64,000 nt of DNA from JAXGQE01 sp040766585 (GCA_040766585.1 JAXGQE010000008.1:62001-126000); one strand, 5' to 3'. Shown: positions 8,839 through 17,060, numbered from the stretch's first letter. Made by a program: numbers and translations. Notes: generated from the sequence alone by a model not told the origin.

Positions 8839-9027
8839 ATGAAAGCACGAGTGAATCAAGATGACTGCATTGGCTGCGGAGCGTGTGCAGGAACCTGCCC
8901 CGAGGTATTCCGTCTGGGGGAAAGCGGAAAAAGCGAAGTGTATGTAGATGAAATTAAAGGCGAATGGGAAGACGGAGTCCGAGCTGCTGCCGACGGCTGC
9001 CCCATGGGAGCCATCAGCATCGAATAG
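8839..9027 (+). CDS. Ferredoxin, single [4Fe-4S] cluster
   Basis: A 62-residue ferredoxin. The cluster ligands are in DDCIGCGACAGTCPEVF (first CxxCxxC and CP) plus a remote DGCPMGAI near the C-terminus. This is the pattern of monocluster ferredoxins of Clostridia with an extra cysteine in the first motif. The long middle loop, rich in acidic residues, replaces the second cluster. It ends the metabolic unit and is followed directly by a terminator, so it is likely the electron carrier for the QueG-like protein or another enzyme of the cluster; this link is inferred from position only. Confidence 0.9.
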   Translation: MKARVNQDDCIGCGACAGTCPEVFRLGESGKSEVYVDEIKGEWEDGVRAAADGCPMGAISIE

Positions 9028-9042
9028 GTTGAATCCAAAAGA

Positions 9043-9070
9043 AAGCTTCTGCTCATGCAGAAGCTTTTTC
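9043..9070 (+). terminator. Rho-independent terminator after ferredoxin
   Basis: A perfect 10-bp stem (AAGCTTCTGC / GCAGAAGCTT) with a TCAT loop is followed by TTTC, 15 bases past the ferredoxin stop. It separates the metabolic cluster from the dusB unit. Confidence 0.85.
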
Positions 9071-9120
9071 TATTTGATTATGATACAATGAACAGAGATT
9101 GCACCGAAAGGGGATTCTTG

Positions 9121-10092
9121 ATGAAAATCGGAACTGTGGTTTTGGACAATCCATTGATCATGGCTCCTCTGGCTGGAGTAACCGATTACCCATTCAGGCA
9201 AATCGTAAAAGAATTCGGAGCTGCCCTGGTGTACACAGAAATGATCAGCGCCCAGGGCCTTCTTCACCATAATCGTCAGACACAGCGGATACTGGATATT
9301 TCAGCCAAAGAAAAACCCACAGCAGTGCAGTTGTTTGGAAAAGAGCCGACTGTTCTTGCTCAAGCAGCTGCAATGGCGGTGGAACGCGGCGCAGACATCA
9401 TTGATGTCAATATGGGCTGTCCAGTGCCAAAGATCGTAAAGAATCAAGAAGGCTCATACCTGATGAAAACCCCGGATCGGGTACGGCGAATCATTGCAGA
9501 ATTGGTAAACACCGTTTCAGTGCCTGTCACGGTGAAGATTCGTAAAGGATGGGATCCGGATCATGTCAATACGGTGGAAATTGCCCAGATATGCGAAAAA
9601 GAAGGTGCATCAGCAGTGGCCGTTCATGCCAGGACCCGGGATCAGTACTACGCCGGTAAGGCGGACTGGGATTGCATCGCCCGAGTGAAAGACGCCCTGC
9701 AGATCCCTGTGATTGGCAATGGAGATATCAATGATCCGGAGGATATTCTGAAAATGATTAATCAGACCGGGTGCGATGCGGTGATGATTGGACGTGCCGC
9801 CATGGGCAACCCCTGGATCTTCTCACGAGGGAAGGCCTATCTGGAAACCGGGATCGTACCCCCTCCGCCTTCTGTGTACGGAAAGATTGCCACAGCCATT
9901 GTGCATTTGCACAACCTGGTTAATTACAAAGGGGAAAGCACCGGCGTCAAAGAGATGAGAAAACATGCTTCCTGGTATATCAAAGGGCTGAAAGGATCTA
10001 CTGAGATCCGGGTAAAAATCAATCGAGCCATGACACTGGCGGAGATGGAGTCTATTCTTTTGGAGTACGGTGAACATCTGGTTCGCCAATGA
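9121..10092 (+). CDS. dusB: tRNA-dihydrouridine synthase (DusB type)
   Basis: A 323-residue flavoprotein that reduces uridine to dihydrouridine in the D loop of tRNAs. Visible marks are the N-terminal NPLIMAPLAGVTDYPFR, DVNMGCPVPKIVKNQEGSYLM with the catalytic Cys, the FMN-binding VKIRKGWD, AVHARTRDQYYAGKADWD, and VIGNGDINDPED plus MIGRAAMGNPW. The length is normal. The start at 9121 follows AAAGGGGA; the longer frame from 9055 runs through the terminator loop and is unlikely. The gene sits before the HTH/dehydrogenase cluster and greA-lysS. Confidence 0.95.
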   Translation: MKIGTVVLDNPLIMAPLAGVTDYPFRQIVKEFGAALVYTEMISAQGLLHHNRQTQRILDISAKEKPTAVQLFGKEPTVLAQAAAMAVERGADIIDVNMGCPVPKIVKNQEGSYLMKTPDRVRRIIAELVNTVSVPVTVKIRKGWDPDHVNTVEIAQICEKEGASAVAVHARTRDQYYAGKADWDCIARVKDALQIPVIGNGDINDPEDILKMINQTGCDAVMIGRAAMGNPWIFSRGKAYLETGIVPPPPSVYGKIATAIVHLHNLVNYKGESTGVKEMRKHASWYIKGLKGSTEIRVKINRAMTLAEMESILLEYGEHLVRQ

Positions 10093-10113
10093 ACCAACTG
10101 TTATACAAGACAT

Positions 10114-10145
10114 AAGGGGGCAGCGTAGGGCTGTCCCTTTTTCAA
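10114..10145 (+). terminator. Terminator after dusB
   Basis: An ~11-bp stem, AAGGGGGCAGC pairing with GCTGTCCCTTT (two G-U pairs), has a 5-base loop and is followed by a T run. It lies 22 bases after the dusB stop. Confidence 0.8.
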
Positions 10146-10155
10146 TGGAAGCATA

Positions 10156-10184
10156 TTGATTTTCACGGACCGGACTGGTACAAT
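10156..10184 (+). promoter_or_regulatory. Sigma-A promoter for the HTH/dehydrogenase cluster
   Basis: TTGATT at 10156-10161 and TACAAT at 10179-10184 are separated by 17 bases, directly behind the dusB terminator and 45 bases before the GTG start of the next gene. Confidence 0.6.
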
Positions 10185-10229
10185 ATCAATGAACACAAAA
10201 ATGTGCACACTAGGCAAGGAGGTGCTGCA

Positions 10230-10754
10230 GTGGATTTTGTTCGAATTGGAGATAAAATAATCAGCCGCAGTAAAGTCATCAAGGTAATCGACAAGATCTT
10301 TTCCTTGCGAAGCCGTGGGTGGTCCCAGCAGGAAATCGCCGATGAGATCGGTACTGATCGAAGTTTTGTTTCTCGACTGGAGACTCTGGCTGAAGTACGA
10401 CGAGGCAAACGGATTGCCTTGATTGGGTTCCCGATCAGCAATAAAGAAGAGATCGAGGAAGTAGCCGTGGAGGAAGGTGTCGAGTTTACACTTCTGCTGA
10501 CCGAAAAGGAACGGTGGGGGTTTGTCCAGGACAAAAGCGGGCTTCAGGTTTTTGATGAAATCATGAAAATCCTTTCTGACATCCGCAGTTTTGATGTGGT
10601 TATTATTATGGCATCCAACAAACGAGTGGCCCTGGTGGAAGGACTGCTGGACAAGGAAGTGATCAGTGTAGAGATTGGCCGGTCACCCATCGGAAGCGAT
10701 ATCCGGGTGGAACCGGACACAATCAGAGATATCATCCGTAGCGTTCAAAAGTGA
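10230..10754 (+). CDS. HTH transcriptional regulator
   Basis: A 174-residue protein. Residues ~12-52 form a helix-turn-helix (SRSKVIKVIDKIFSLRSRGWSQQEIADEIGTDRSFVSRLE). The remainder (RIALIGFPISNKEEIEEVAVEEGVEFTLLL, FDVVIIMASNKRVALVEGLL) has alternating strands and helices like a ligand-sensing alpha/beta domain. I recall the same gene ahead of the two dehydrogenase-like genes in other Clostridia, so it probably controls them. The GTG at 10230 is chosen: AAGGAGG ends 7 bases upstream, while the track-long frame from 10203 has no site. No known ligand. Confidence 0.7.
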   Translation: MDFVRIGDKIISRSKVIKVIDKIFSLRSRGWSQQEIADEIGTDRSFVSRLETLAEVRRGKRIALIGFPISNKEEIEEVAVEEGVEFTLLLTEKERWGFVQDKSGLQVFDEIMKILSDIRSFDVVIIMASNKRVALVEGLLDKEVISVEIGRSPIGSDIRVEPDTIRDIIRSVQK

Positions 10755-10779
10755 GGATATCATACTGGAGGTCATATCA

Positions 10780-11688
10780 ATGAAGAATATTGTCAGTGTA
10801 AGCCTTGGGTCCTCAAAAAGAAACAGTGTTGCGGAATTGGAGATACTCGGCGAACAGGTACGGATCGAACGAATCGGAACGGATGGAGATCAGCATAAAG
10901 CCATCCAGCTGATTCAGGAAATGGATGGGAAAGTGGATGCATTCGGAATGGGCGGAATCGACCTGTATGTATGGGCTGGAAAGAAGCGCTATGTTCTCAG
11001 GGATGCGGTTCCCATCGCCAAAGCGGCAAAAATCACACCAATTGTTGACGGCAGCGGGTTGAAAAACACTCTGGAGCGCCGAGTCATCTACTATCTGCAG
11101 GAAGAGAAGAAAATTGATTTTCGGGGACGGAAGGTTTTGATGGTCTGCGGAGTGGATCGATTCGGTATGGCTGAAGCTCTTACGGAAGTAGGGAGCAGGA
11201 TGACTTTCGGCGATTTGATTTTTGTGGTGGGGCTGCCGCTGCCCATTCATTCTTTAGGGAGCCTTCACCTGGCCGCCTCAATTCTCGGTCCGATTATCAG
11301 CAAACTACCATTCAGCATGCTGTATCCCACCGGATCGAAACAAGAAAAGGTACAGCCCAAATACGCACGCTATTACCATGAAAACGAAATAATCGCGGGG
11401 GACTTCCATTTTATCCGGCGGTACATGCCGGAAAAGATGGAAGGTAAAATTATCATTACCAACACGGTGACCAAAGATGATGTGGAAGAACTCCGATCCA
11501 GGGGTGTATCCACACTGATTACCACCACACCGGAATTGAATGGTCGTTCTTTCGGGACCAATGTAATGGAAGGAGTTCTAGTGGCCTTATCCGACAAGAA
11601 CTACAAAGACCTGACCCCCCAGGATTACAGTGAACTTCTGGACAGGATTGGATTTGCACCGAGAATAGAGCATCTAAACGATAATTAG
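10780..11688 (+). CDS. Conserved clostridial protein of the family annotated as 'quinate 5-dehydrogenase'
   Basis: A 302-residue protein beginning KNIVSVSLGSSKRNS. It contains an alpha/beta domain with GMGGIDLYVWAGKKRYVLRDA and RKVLMVCGVDRFGMAEAL, then GDLIFVVGLPLPIHSLGSL, and a C-terminal part with IIITNTVTKDDVEELRSRGVSTLITTTPE. Relatives are commonly annotated as quinate 5-dehydrogenase, but I see no clear dinucleotide glycine motif, so the name should be treated as unproven. The start at 10780 follows TGGAGG. It sits between the HTH regulator and an acyl-reductase-like gene with 13-25 base gaps, so the three act together. Confidence 0.6.
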   Translation: MKNIVSVSLGSSKRNSVAELEILGEQVRIERIGTDGDQHKAIQLIQEMDGKVDAFGMGGIDLYVWAGKKRYVLRDAVPIAKAAKITPIVDGSGLKNTLERRVIYYLQEEKKIDFRGRKVLMVCGVDRFGMAEALTEVGSRMTFGDLIFVVGLPLPIHSLGSLHLAASILGPIISKLPFSMLYPTGSKQEKVQPKYARYYHENEIIAGDFHFIRRYMPEKMEGKIIITNTVTKDDVEELRSRGVSTLITTTPELNGRSFGTNVMEGVLVALSDKNYKDLTPQDYSELLDRIGFAPRIEHLNDN

Positions 11689-11701
11689 GAAGGGGATCTA
11701 C

Positions 11702-12787
11702 ATGGAGAAATTCGGTTTTATCTTGCATCCCATAACAGTACGGGATATATCCCGAAAGTTCGGATTTGCCAAACACCTGCCCGATTCAGTACTCGAAAGT
11801 TTGTTTAAGATGGTTCCTCCCCTGAAAGTGTCTCACATCACCGGGGTTAAATCCGACTACAATGAAGCAGAGGGCTGGTTTGTCGCTGTCCCCCTGACGC
11901 CCGCACAAATGACGGGTCTTCCGCTGCCTTTTGTGATGAACCGGATTATCCAGGCGGGGAAAATTGCAGAAAAACAAGGAGCTAAAATTGTTGGGCTGGG
12001 TGCCTTTACATCAGTGGTTGGGGATGCAGGCATTACGGTGGCCAAGCATCTGAATATTGCCGTAACCACAGGAAACAGCTATACTGTTGCCACCGCTCTG
12101 CAGGGAACTGAAAAAGCAGCGGCTTTGATGGATATTGATATGAATCAGGCTCAGGTGGTGGTCCTTGGGGCTACCGGTGCCATCGGCAGTGTCTGTTCCC
12201 AGATTATGGCCCGTGACGGAAGAAATCTCACCCTGGTGGCCAGAGATGAATCAAAACTGGATGGCTTGGCGTCCAGGCTGACAGCCGAATATGATGCCTC
12301 CGTCAATGTTTCAGCAGACGTAAAAAAATCCGTGATGAACGCCGATGTAATTGTGGCAGTCAGCAGCGCGGTGGAAGCGTTGATTGATGGTGAAGATCTG
12401 AAACCCGGAGCCATTGTGTGCGATGTGGCTCGTCCTCGAAGTGTATCCAAGGCCGTCAGTGAAACCCGGGATGATGTCCTGGTTATTGAAGGCGGGGTTG
12501 TGGAACCGCCAGGAGATGTGGACTTTAATTTCAACTTCGGCTTCCCGCCCAAGAATGCGTATGCCTGCATGTCCGAAACTATGATTCTCGCCTTGGAGAA
12601 GCGCTATGAAAACTTCTCTTTAGGAAGAGACATGACCATGCAGCAGATCGAAGAAATATCACAGCTGGCTGACAAGCACGGGTTCAAGCTTGCCGGGTTC
12701 CGCAGTTTTGAGAAAGCGTTGATGCCAGAGGATATCGACCGGATCCGAAAGAATGCTGCAGAACGGCGAATGAAGCTCAACGCATAG
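11702..12787 (+). CDS. Acyl-ACP-reductase/shikimate-dehydrogenase-like oxidoreductase
   Basis: A 361-residue oxidoreductase of the COG5322 type, the group that contains cyanobacterial long-chain acyl-ACP reductase. The N-terminal part has FGFILHP and the helix-rich PLPFVMNRIIQAGKIAEKQGAKIVGLGAFTS. A Rossmann domain starts at VVVLGATGAIGSVCSQIMARDG (~152-172). DVARPRSVS and EGGVVEPPGD follow. C289 in NAYACMSETM lies where the acyl-forming cysteine of acyl-ACP reductases is expected; that alignment is from memory. It may make an aldehyde from an acyl carrier. It closes the cluster before a strong terminator. Confidence 0.65.
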   Translation: MEKFGFILHPITVRDISRKFGFAKHLPDSVLESLFKMVPPLKVSHITGVKSDYNEAEGWFVAVPLTPAQMTGLPLPFVMNRIIQAGKIAEKQGAKIVGLGAFTSVVGDAGITVAKHLNIAVTTGNSYTVATALQGTEKAAALMDIDMNQAQVVVLGATGAIGSVCSQIMARDGRNLTLVARDESKLDGLASRLTAEYDASVNVSADVKKSVMNADVIVAVSSAVEALIDGEDLKPGAIVCDVARPRSVSKAVSETRDDVLVIEGGVVEPPGDVDFNFNFGFPPKNAYACMSETMILALEKRYENFSLGRDMTMQQIEEISQLADKHGFKLAGFRSFEKALMPEDIDRIRKNAAERRMKLNA

Positions 12788-12800
12788 GATGAATTTGTCA

Positions 12801-12828
12801 GGAAGGAGAGCGCGCTCTCCTTCCTTTT
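12801..12828 (+). terminator. Terminator after the dehydrogenase cluster
   Basis: A 24-base perfect palindrome (GGAAGGAGAGCG and its complement, no spacer) followed by TTTT, 14 bases after the stop codon. Confidence 0.8.
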
Positions 12829-12851
12829 CCATCCCTGGAAGATGGAAAAGG
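12823..12851 (+). terminator. Second overlapping hairpin
   Basis: CCTTTTCCATC and GATGGAAAAGG form an 11-bp stem with a 7-base loop. It shares bases with the terminator just upstream, so the two folds exclude each other. The rest of the 378-base gap up to greA holds a promoter and a leader hairpin, described separately. Confidence 0.5.
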
Positions 12852-12965
12852 CGGAGATTTACGGAATTACTGAAAAAATAGAGGAATGAAATGATATTTG
12901 TAGAATAGAAAAATGAATTTTCAATCATCAGAGTTTAAGAGCGTCTGATTTGCATTTGGGTATGA

Positions 12966-12994
12966 TTGACAAAGTTTGGGCATGGTCTTATAAT
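12966..12994 (+). promoter_or_regulatory. Consensus sigma-A promoter for greA-lysS
   Basis: TTGACA at 12966-12971 and TATAAT at 12989-12994 with a 17-base spacer: a perfect consensus. The predicted start lies near 13001, giving an unusually long ~165-base leader before greA. Confidence 0.9.
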
Positions 12995-13032
12995 TAGGAA
13001 GACACAAATGCTGTCTACATAGTCCGAAACAT

Positions 13033-13055
13033 GTATCAGGATGCTGTCCTGATAC
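13033..13055 (+). promoter_or_regulatory. Leader hairpin upstream of greA (possible attenuator)
   Basis: GTATCAGGA and TCCTGATAC form a perfect 9-bp stem with a 5-base loop, followed by TAATTTTC. It begins about 33 bases after the predicted transcript start, so it lies in the 5' leader. The weak T tract makes it a candidate attenuator or pause site rather than a clear terminator. Confidence 0.5.
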
Positions 13056-13165
13056 TAATTTTCGTCTCAGTGTGATGCCAGTTCGGCCTTATGGATCCAT
13101 AGCAAATGGGGTCCTTTATTCTATATGAAAAGCATGATGAGTACAGGTAAAGGAGAGCGAAAACA

Positions 13166-13642
13166 ATGGCAGAAAAAGAAGTCATTTTGACGGCCGGCGG
13201 CCTGAACAAACTCGAGACCGAGCTGGAACATCTGAAAACAGTGAAACGCAGGGAGGTAGCTGAACGGATCAAACAGGCTCGGGAATTCGGTGATATCAGC
13301 GAGAACTCCGAATATGAGGACGCCAAGAATGAACAGGCATTTATTGAAGGGCGAATTTTAACCTTGGAAAAAATGCTGCGGGGAGCTCGTTTGATTGACG
13401 ATGATGATATCAGTACCACCCAGGTCAATGTGGGCAGCAAAGTGACATTGAAAGATATAGAATCCGGAGATATTTTCCAGTATTTAATCGTGGGTTCTGC
13501 TGAAGCGAATCCACGGGAAAGCAAGATCTCCAACGAATCGCCGGTTGGAAAAGCACTGCTGGGACTTCCTCCCGGAAGCACGGTGGAAGTGAAAGTCCCG
13601 GCTGGTATCATGAAGTACGAAATATTGGCCATCGCCCGATAA
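13166..13642 (+). CDS. greA: Transcription elongation factor GreA
   Basis: A 158-residue factor that rescues backtracked RNA polymerase by stimulating transcript cleavage. The N-terminal coiled coil (LNKLETELEHLKTVKRREVAERIKQAREFGDISENSEYEDAKNEQ in parts) carries the acidic tip residues in GDISENSEYEDA, and the C-terminal FKBP-like domain shows VNVGSKVTLKD and ISNESPVGKALLG. Length is normal. AGGAGAG precedes the ATG. lysS follows 22 bases later, so the two are one operon, as in many Bacillota. Confidence 0.97.
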   Translation: MAEKEVILTAGGLNKLETELEHLKTVKRREVAERIKQAREFGDISENSEYEDAKNEQAFIEGRILTLEKMLRGARLIDDDDISTTQVNVGSKVTLKDIESGDIFQYLIVGSAEANPRESKISNESPVGKALLGLPPGSTVEVKVPAGIMKYEILAIAR

Positions 13643-13664
13643 CAAACCAAATGGAGGGCTACCT

Positions 13665-15146
13665 ATGACGGAAGAATTCAGTATGGATGAAATACACGAA
13701 CTGGTCGCTTTGCGCATGAGCAAAGCCGATGAGCTTCGCGAAAAGGGTATTGACCCATACGGGGATAAGTTTACACGCAACGCTGAAGCCTGTGAAATTA
13801 TTGAGAAATTTGATGAATTCGAAGGTTCTGAAGTGAAAATAGCCGGGCGGATTATGAGCAGACGTGAACACGGGAAAGCAGCTTTTGCGGATCTCCAGGA
13901 CATGACAGGAAAAATCCAATTGTACTTCAGAAAAGATGATCTGGGAGATGAGCCCTACGAAGTGTATACCCGGCTGGTGGACACAGGGGACATCATTGGC
14001 GTGGAAGGGAAAGTATTCCGCACCCGGAGAGGCGAAATATCCATTGCCGTGAAAGAGTTTACCGTCCTATCCAAAGCGCTGCGTCCGCTGCCTGAAAAAT
14101 GGCACGGTTTAAAGGACGTGGACCTGCGGTATCGCCAAAGGTATCTGGATCTGATTGTCAATCCGGAAGTTCGCGAAACCTTTATTCGTAGAACAAAAAT
14201 TATCCAGGCCATTCGCCGGTATATGGACCGGGAAGGATTTTTGGAAGTTGAAACACCCATGATGCATCCCATTGCTGGCGGCGCCACGGCGCGACCCTTC
14301 GTGACCCACCACAATGCTCTGGACATGAAGATGTTTTTGCGGATTGCGCCGGAATTGTACCTGAAGCGTTTGACCGTTGGTGGGCTGGAAAAAGTCTACG
14401 AAATCAATCGCAACTTCAGAAACGAAGGAGTATCGACGAAACACAATCCGGAATTCACGATGATGGAGCTTTATCAGGCCTATGCGGACTATGAAGATAT
14501 GATGGCGCTGGCCGAGAATATCATTTACTATACAGCCAAGGAAGTTTTGGGAACTGCTCAGATTACTTACCAGGGAGAGCAAATCAACCTGGCTCCCCCG
14601 TACGAGCGGGTAACCATGCTGGATGCCGTAAAGCAGTATGCCGGAGTCGAGTTTATGAGCATTCATTCGGATGTAGAAGCCCGAGCGGCTGCCAGAAGCC
14701 TGAAATTGACGGTTGAACCCAACACCACTCGCTCCCAGGTGCTGGACGAGATCTGGGGTGAATATGTCGAGAAGAACCTCATACAGCCGACCTTTGTTTT
14801 GGATTATCCCACGGAAATTTCACCGCTGGCCAAGAAAAAGAAGGATGATCCCCGGCTGACCTATCGATTTGAACTGTTCATTTTCGGCCGGGAAATGGCC
14901 AATGCGTTTTCAGAACTCAATGATCCCGTGGATCAGAGAGACCGATTTATGCAGCAGATGGCTGAACGGGAAAAGGGCGATGATGAAGCGCACCAGATGG
15001 ATGAAGATTATGTAACCGCCCTTGAATACGGTCTGCCCCCCACCGGGGGAATGGGGATCGGCATCGATCGGCTGGTGATGCTTTTAACGGATTCTGCATC
15101 CATCCGGGATGTTATATTGTTCCCGCAAATGAGACCTCGAGAGTAA
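13665..15146 (+). CDS. lysS: Lysyl-tRNA synthetase (class II)
   Basis: A 493-residue class II synthetase that charges tRNA-Lys. The N-terminal OB fold (VKIAGRIMSRREHGKAAFADLQDMTGKIQLY) binds the anticodon. Motif 1 lies in FLEVETPMMHPIAGGATARPF, motif 2 in FRNEGVSTKHNPEFTMMELY, and motif 3 in GLPPTGGMGIGIDRLVMLL. Full length and unbroken. The start follows GGAGGG. It is cotranscribed with greA and followed by a terminator. Confidence 0.98.
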   Translation: MTEEFSMDEIHELVALRMSKADELREKGIDPYGDKFTRNAEACEIIEKFDEFEGSEVKIAGRIMSRREHGKAAFADLQDMTGKIQLYFRKDDLGDEPYEVYTRLVDTGDIIGVEGKVFRTRRGEISIAVKEFTVLSKALRPLPEKWHGLKDVDLRYRQRYLDLIVNPEVRETFIRRTKIIQAIRRYMDREGFLEVETPMMHPIAGGATARPFVTHHNALDMKMFLRIAPELYLKRLTVGGLEKVYEINRNFRNEGVSTKHNPEFTMMELYQAYADYEDMMALAENIIYYTAKEVLGTAQITYQGEQINLAPPYERVTMLDAVKQYAGVEFMSIHSDVEARAAARSLKLTVEPNTTRSQVLDEIWGEYVEKNLIQPTFVLDYPTEISPLAKKKKDDPRLTYRFELFIFGREMANAFSELNDPVDQRDRFMQQMAEREKGDDEAHQMDEDYVTALEYGLPPTGGMGIGIDRLVMLLTDSASIRDVILFPQMRPRE

Positions 15147-15163
15147 CGATTTTAGTCAAGTAC

Positions 15164-15195
15164 GAGGAGGCCCGTAAGGGCTTTCTCTTTTTCTT
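15164..15195 (+). terminator. Terminator after lysS
   Basis: GAGGAGGCCC pairs with GGGCTTTCTC across a GTAA loop and is followed by TTTTTC, 18 bases beyond the lysS stop. Confidence 0.75.
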
Positions 15196-15299
15196 TCCCG
15201 ATGTCCGGGCGGCGGGTTGGGAAGTTAAAAACAAGTCCAAGTAGCGATAACGAGATATCGGTCAGAATTATATTTCTCAGAGTAGATGAAAAGTGCTGA

Positions 15300-15318
15300 A
15301 AAACCAGCAAATCTAGTT
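15300..15318 (+). repeat. 19-bp target-site duplication, left side of IS copy 1
   Basis: The sequence AAAACCAGCAAATCTAGTT is repeated exactly at 16932-16950 on the other side of the insertion sequence. The bases just outside differ, so the duplication is exactly 19 bp. Confidence 0.9.
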
Positions 15319-16931
15319 GTCAATAGTCTGAGATAATGTCACCTAAAAGAGACGAGATTATTCTGAGAATACCCTTTGAATAAGTCAAGAAAGAGTTGAA
15401 GAATTTTGTGGGGACGCTGTCCCACTCCCTGTCCTGGCCGGAAGGCAGGTGCCTGATGGGACAGGCACCTAAAAACAGGATGGACAATCACAGGGACTGT
15501 CAAGGGTACACAAGCGAATAAGACCGCTCGCCCTTGACAGTCTGAAGCAAATCCTCTCTATGCCCATGGACGGACGGAGCTAAACAGATCATCCAACATG
15601 GCGAGCATTTCAGCATCTCTCATGAAGCCATAAAGGGGGACAGGGTTTTTAGCACTTTTTCGCCAGGGATGATCGGCCGATGGAGGGGACCCATTTTCAG
15701 GGCGGTTGATTTTTCAACCAGATCCATTTTCTTAGCCTTGATCCAGAATGGCGGTCTGGAAAAGCGCATCTTTGTAGATGCAGCGGATTCCTTGAAGCGG
15801 ATGATCCAAGATTTGTCACTTTACCTTCGGTTTACTTATGGTGCTGCATTAACTGATAATGCAGACCCTGGTATGAAAAAGCGCCCTGGTCGATGAGAGT
15901 ACGGGTATGTTTGATACAAAGCACCGTAGTGAGATCACAAGAAGAATCCACCGGGCGAAAAGCCGTGGAGGGAGTCTTGCGGAACCACCGCAAATCGGTT
16001 AAAATGGCGGATCATTTCCGGTAAGAAGGCATTGGCTTGTTCCAGGGAAGTAATGCCACTGAGTTCAAACATCACCGGCAATCGACTTTTTGTATAGTGT
16101 TCCAGAGCCGTTCGATACGGCCCTTGGCTTGAGGAGCGGGGCTTTGATCATCTGAATGGCAAGCTCTTGCATGGCCCGTCCGAATTGGGTCAAAGGCTCA
16201 GTGACTCCTTGAAGCTGATCTTCTAGAGAGACAGCCGTATCCTTCGGAGAAAGAAGATGGTGTGGCGGTCACAGTACAATTTCGCCGGACGGCCATATTC
16301 TTTGAGAAGTTGATTCATCACCTGAAAGTAGCCATGCAGACACTCATTTTCCGAAAAATGCAGCCCTAAGATGGCCCCAGTGGCATCATCAATTGCCCCA
16401 TGCAATGTGATGGGCTTTTCATTGGGAATCCAGGCAAAAGGGGAAGCATCCATTTGAACCAGAATGCCTGCCTGTCTTTTACGACGATGGTGTGCCTTTT
16501 CTGGCGATGAATTTTGGGGGCTTTTAATCCCCGCCTGAGCCAGCGTGCGGGTAAACGGTGGGATAACTCACATGGATCTCTTCCATCTCCGCTAAAAGTC
16601 GGGAAATGAGCAAAATTGGCCGATGGATACTTAGTCTGTTTGAGAGAGACTATGTGTGCAAAGCGGATCAGAAACAGCGTGCGGGTGCTCGGACTCCGAT
16701 TTTTATGGATGAGAAACGACGGTCCGTGGTTCAAAACCCCTCCTTTTAAACGGAGCACTTGTCGTTCACTGAGGCCCAACATCTCAGCCGCTGTTTTGAT
16801 GGTAATTACTTTATCAATCGTTTGGTTAATGACCCGGTTGACTTCTTGTTGAGTCATGTTGAATATCTCCCTTCTCATAGGTGACATTTTATCAGAATAA
16901 ATTCAACATGACATTATCACAGAATAACTAC
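15319..16931 (-). mobile_element. IS1202/ISNCY-type insertion sequence, copy 1 (degraded)
   Basis: A 1,613-bp element inserted just upstream of the rRNA operon promoter. Its ends are imperfect inverted repeats (18 of 23 match, sharing GATAATGTCA) and it is flanked by a 19-bp duplication. It is nearly identical to copy 2 at 38655-40294. Relative to copy 2, it has lost part of the left inner TCTGAG..AATGTCACCT transposase-binding-type site. The transposase lies on the minus strand and is frameshifted. The family call rests on the transposase segments (see the pseudogene entries) and on the long target duplication known for IS1202 relatives. Confidence 0.85.
15697..16857 (-). pseudogene. Broken IS1202-type transposase, copy 1
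   Basis: The start ATG at 16857 is preceded on the minus strand by GGGAG. The N-terminal HTH (NQTIDKVITIKTAAEMLGLSERQVLRL) is intact, the next third is broken by frameshifts (HFPTFSGDGRDPCE instead of HFHELLAEMEGIHV seen in copy 2), and MDASPFAWIPNEKPITLHGAIDDATG with part of the DDE domain (YCDRHTIFF) is readable again before further breaks. It cannot make a full protein. The W in FAWIP shows copy 1 keeps the frame exactly where copy 2 lost a base. Confidence 0.85.
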
Positions 16932-16950
16932 AAAACCAGCAAATCTAGTT
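16932..16950 (+). repeat. 19-bp target-site duplication, right side of IS copy 1
   Basis: Second copy of AAAACCAGCAAATCTAGTT. Its last base is the first T of the TTGACA -35 box of the rRNA promoter. Confidence 0.9.
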
Positions 16951-16981
16951 TGACAAGCGTTTTTGATTATGATACTATAAT
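16950..16981 (+). promoter_or_regulatory. rRNA operon promoter region
   Basis: TTGACA at 16950-16955 is followed by TACTAT at 16973-16978 (17-base spacing) and an overlapping TATAAT at 16976-16981 (20-base spacing). One of these is the -10 element. The -35 box is consensus, as expected for an rRNA operon. The insertion sequence ends 19 bases upstream. Confidence 0.75.
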
Positions 16982-17027
16982 AAAGCATCTCAACGCAGGG
17001 AGCATGCATTTTCCCTCTTGAGATTTT

Positions 17028-17060
17028 CTGGTCCTTGACAACTGAACAGTACGAAGGGGA
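17028..17060 (+). other. 16S rRNA processing stem, 5' arm
   Basis: CTGGTCC...GAACAGTACGA..GGGG is complementary to 18691-18724 behind the 16S gene. Such long stems around 16S are the RNase III substrates of precursor rRNA. Confidence 0.75.

Noticed and set aside
9055..9120. Upstream extension of dusB
   Set aside because: It begins inside the ferredoxin terminator loop; the ATG at 9121 has a ribosome site and matches the family start.
15669..15896. Short rightward frame inside IS copy 1
   Set aside because: It is antisense to the broken transposase and not kept in copy 2.
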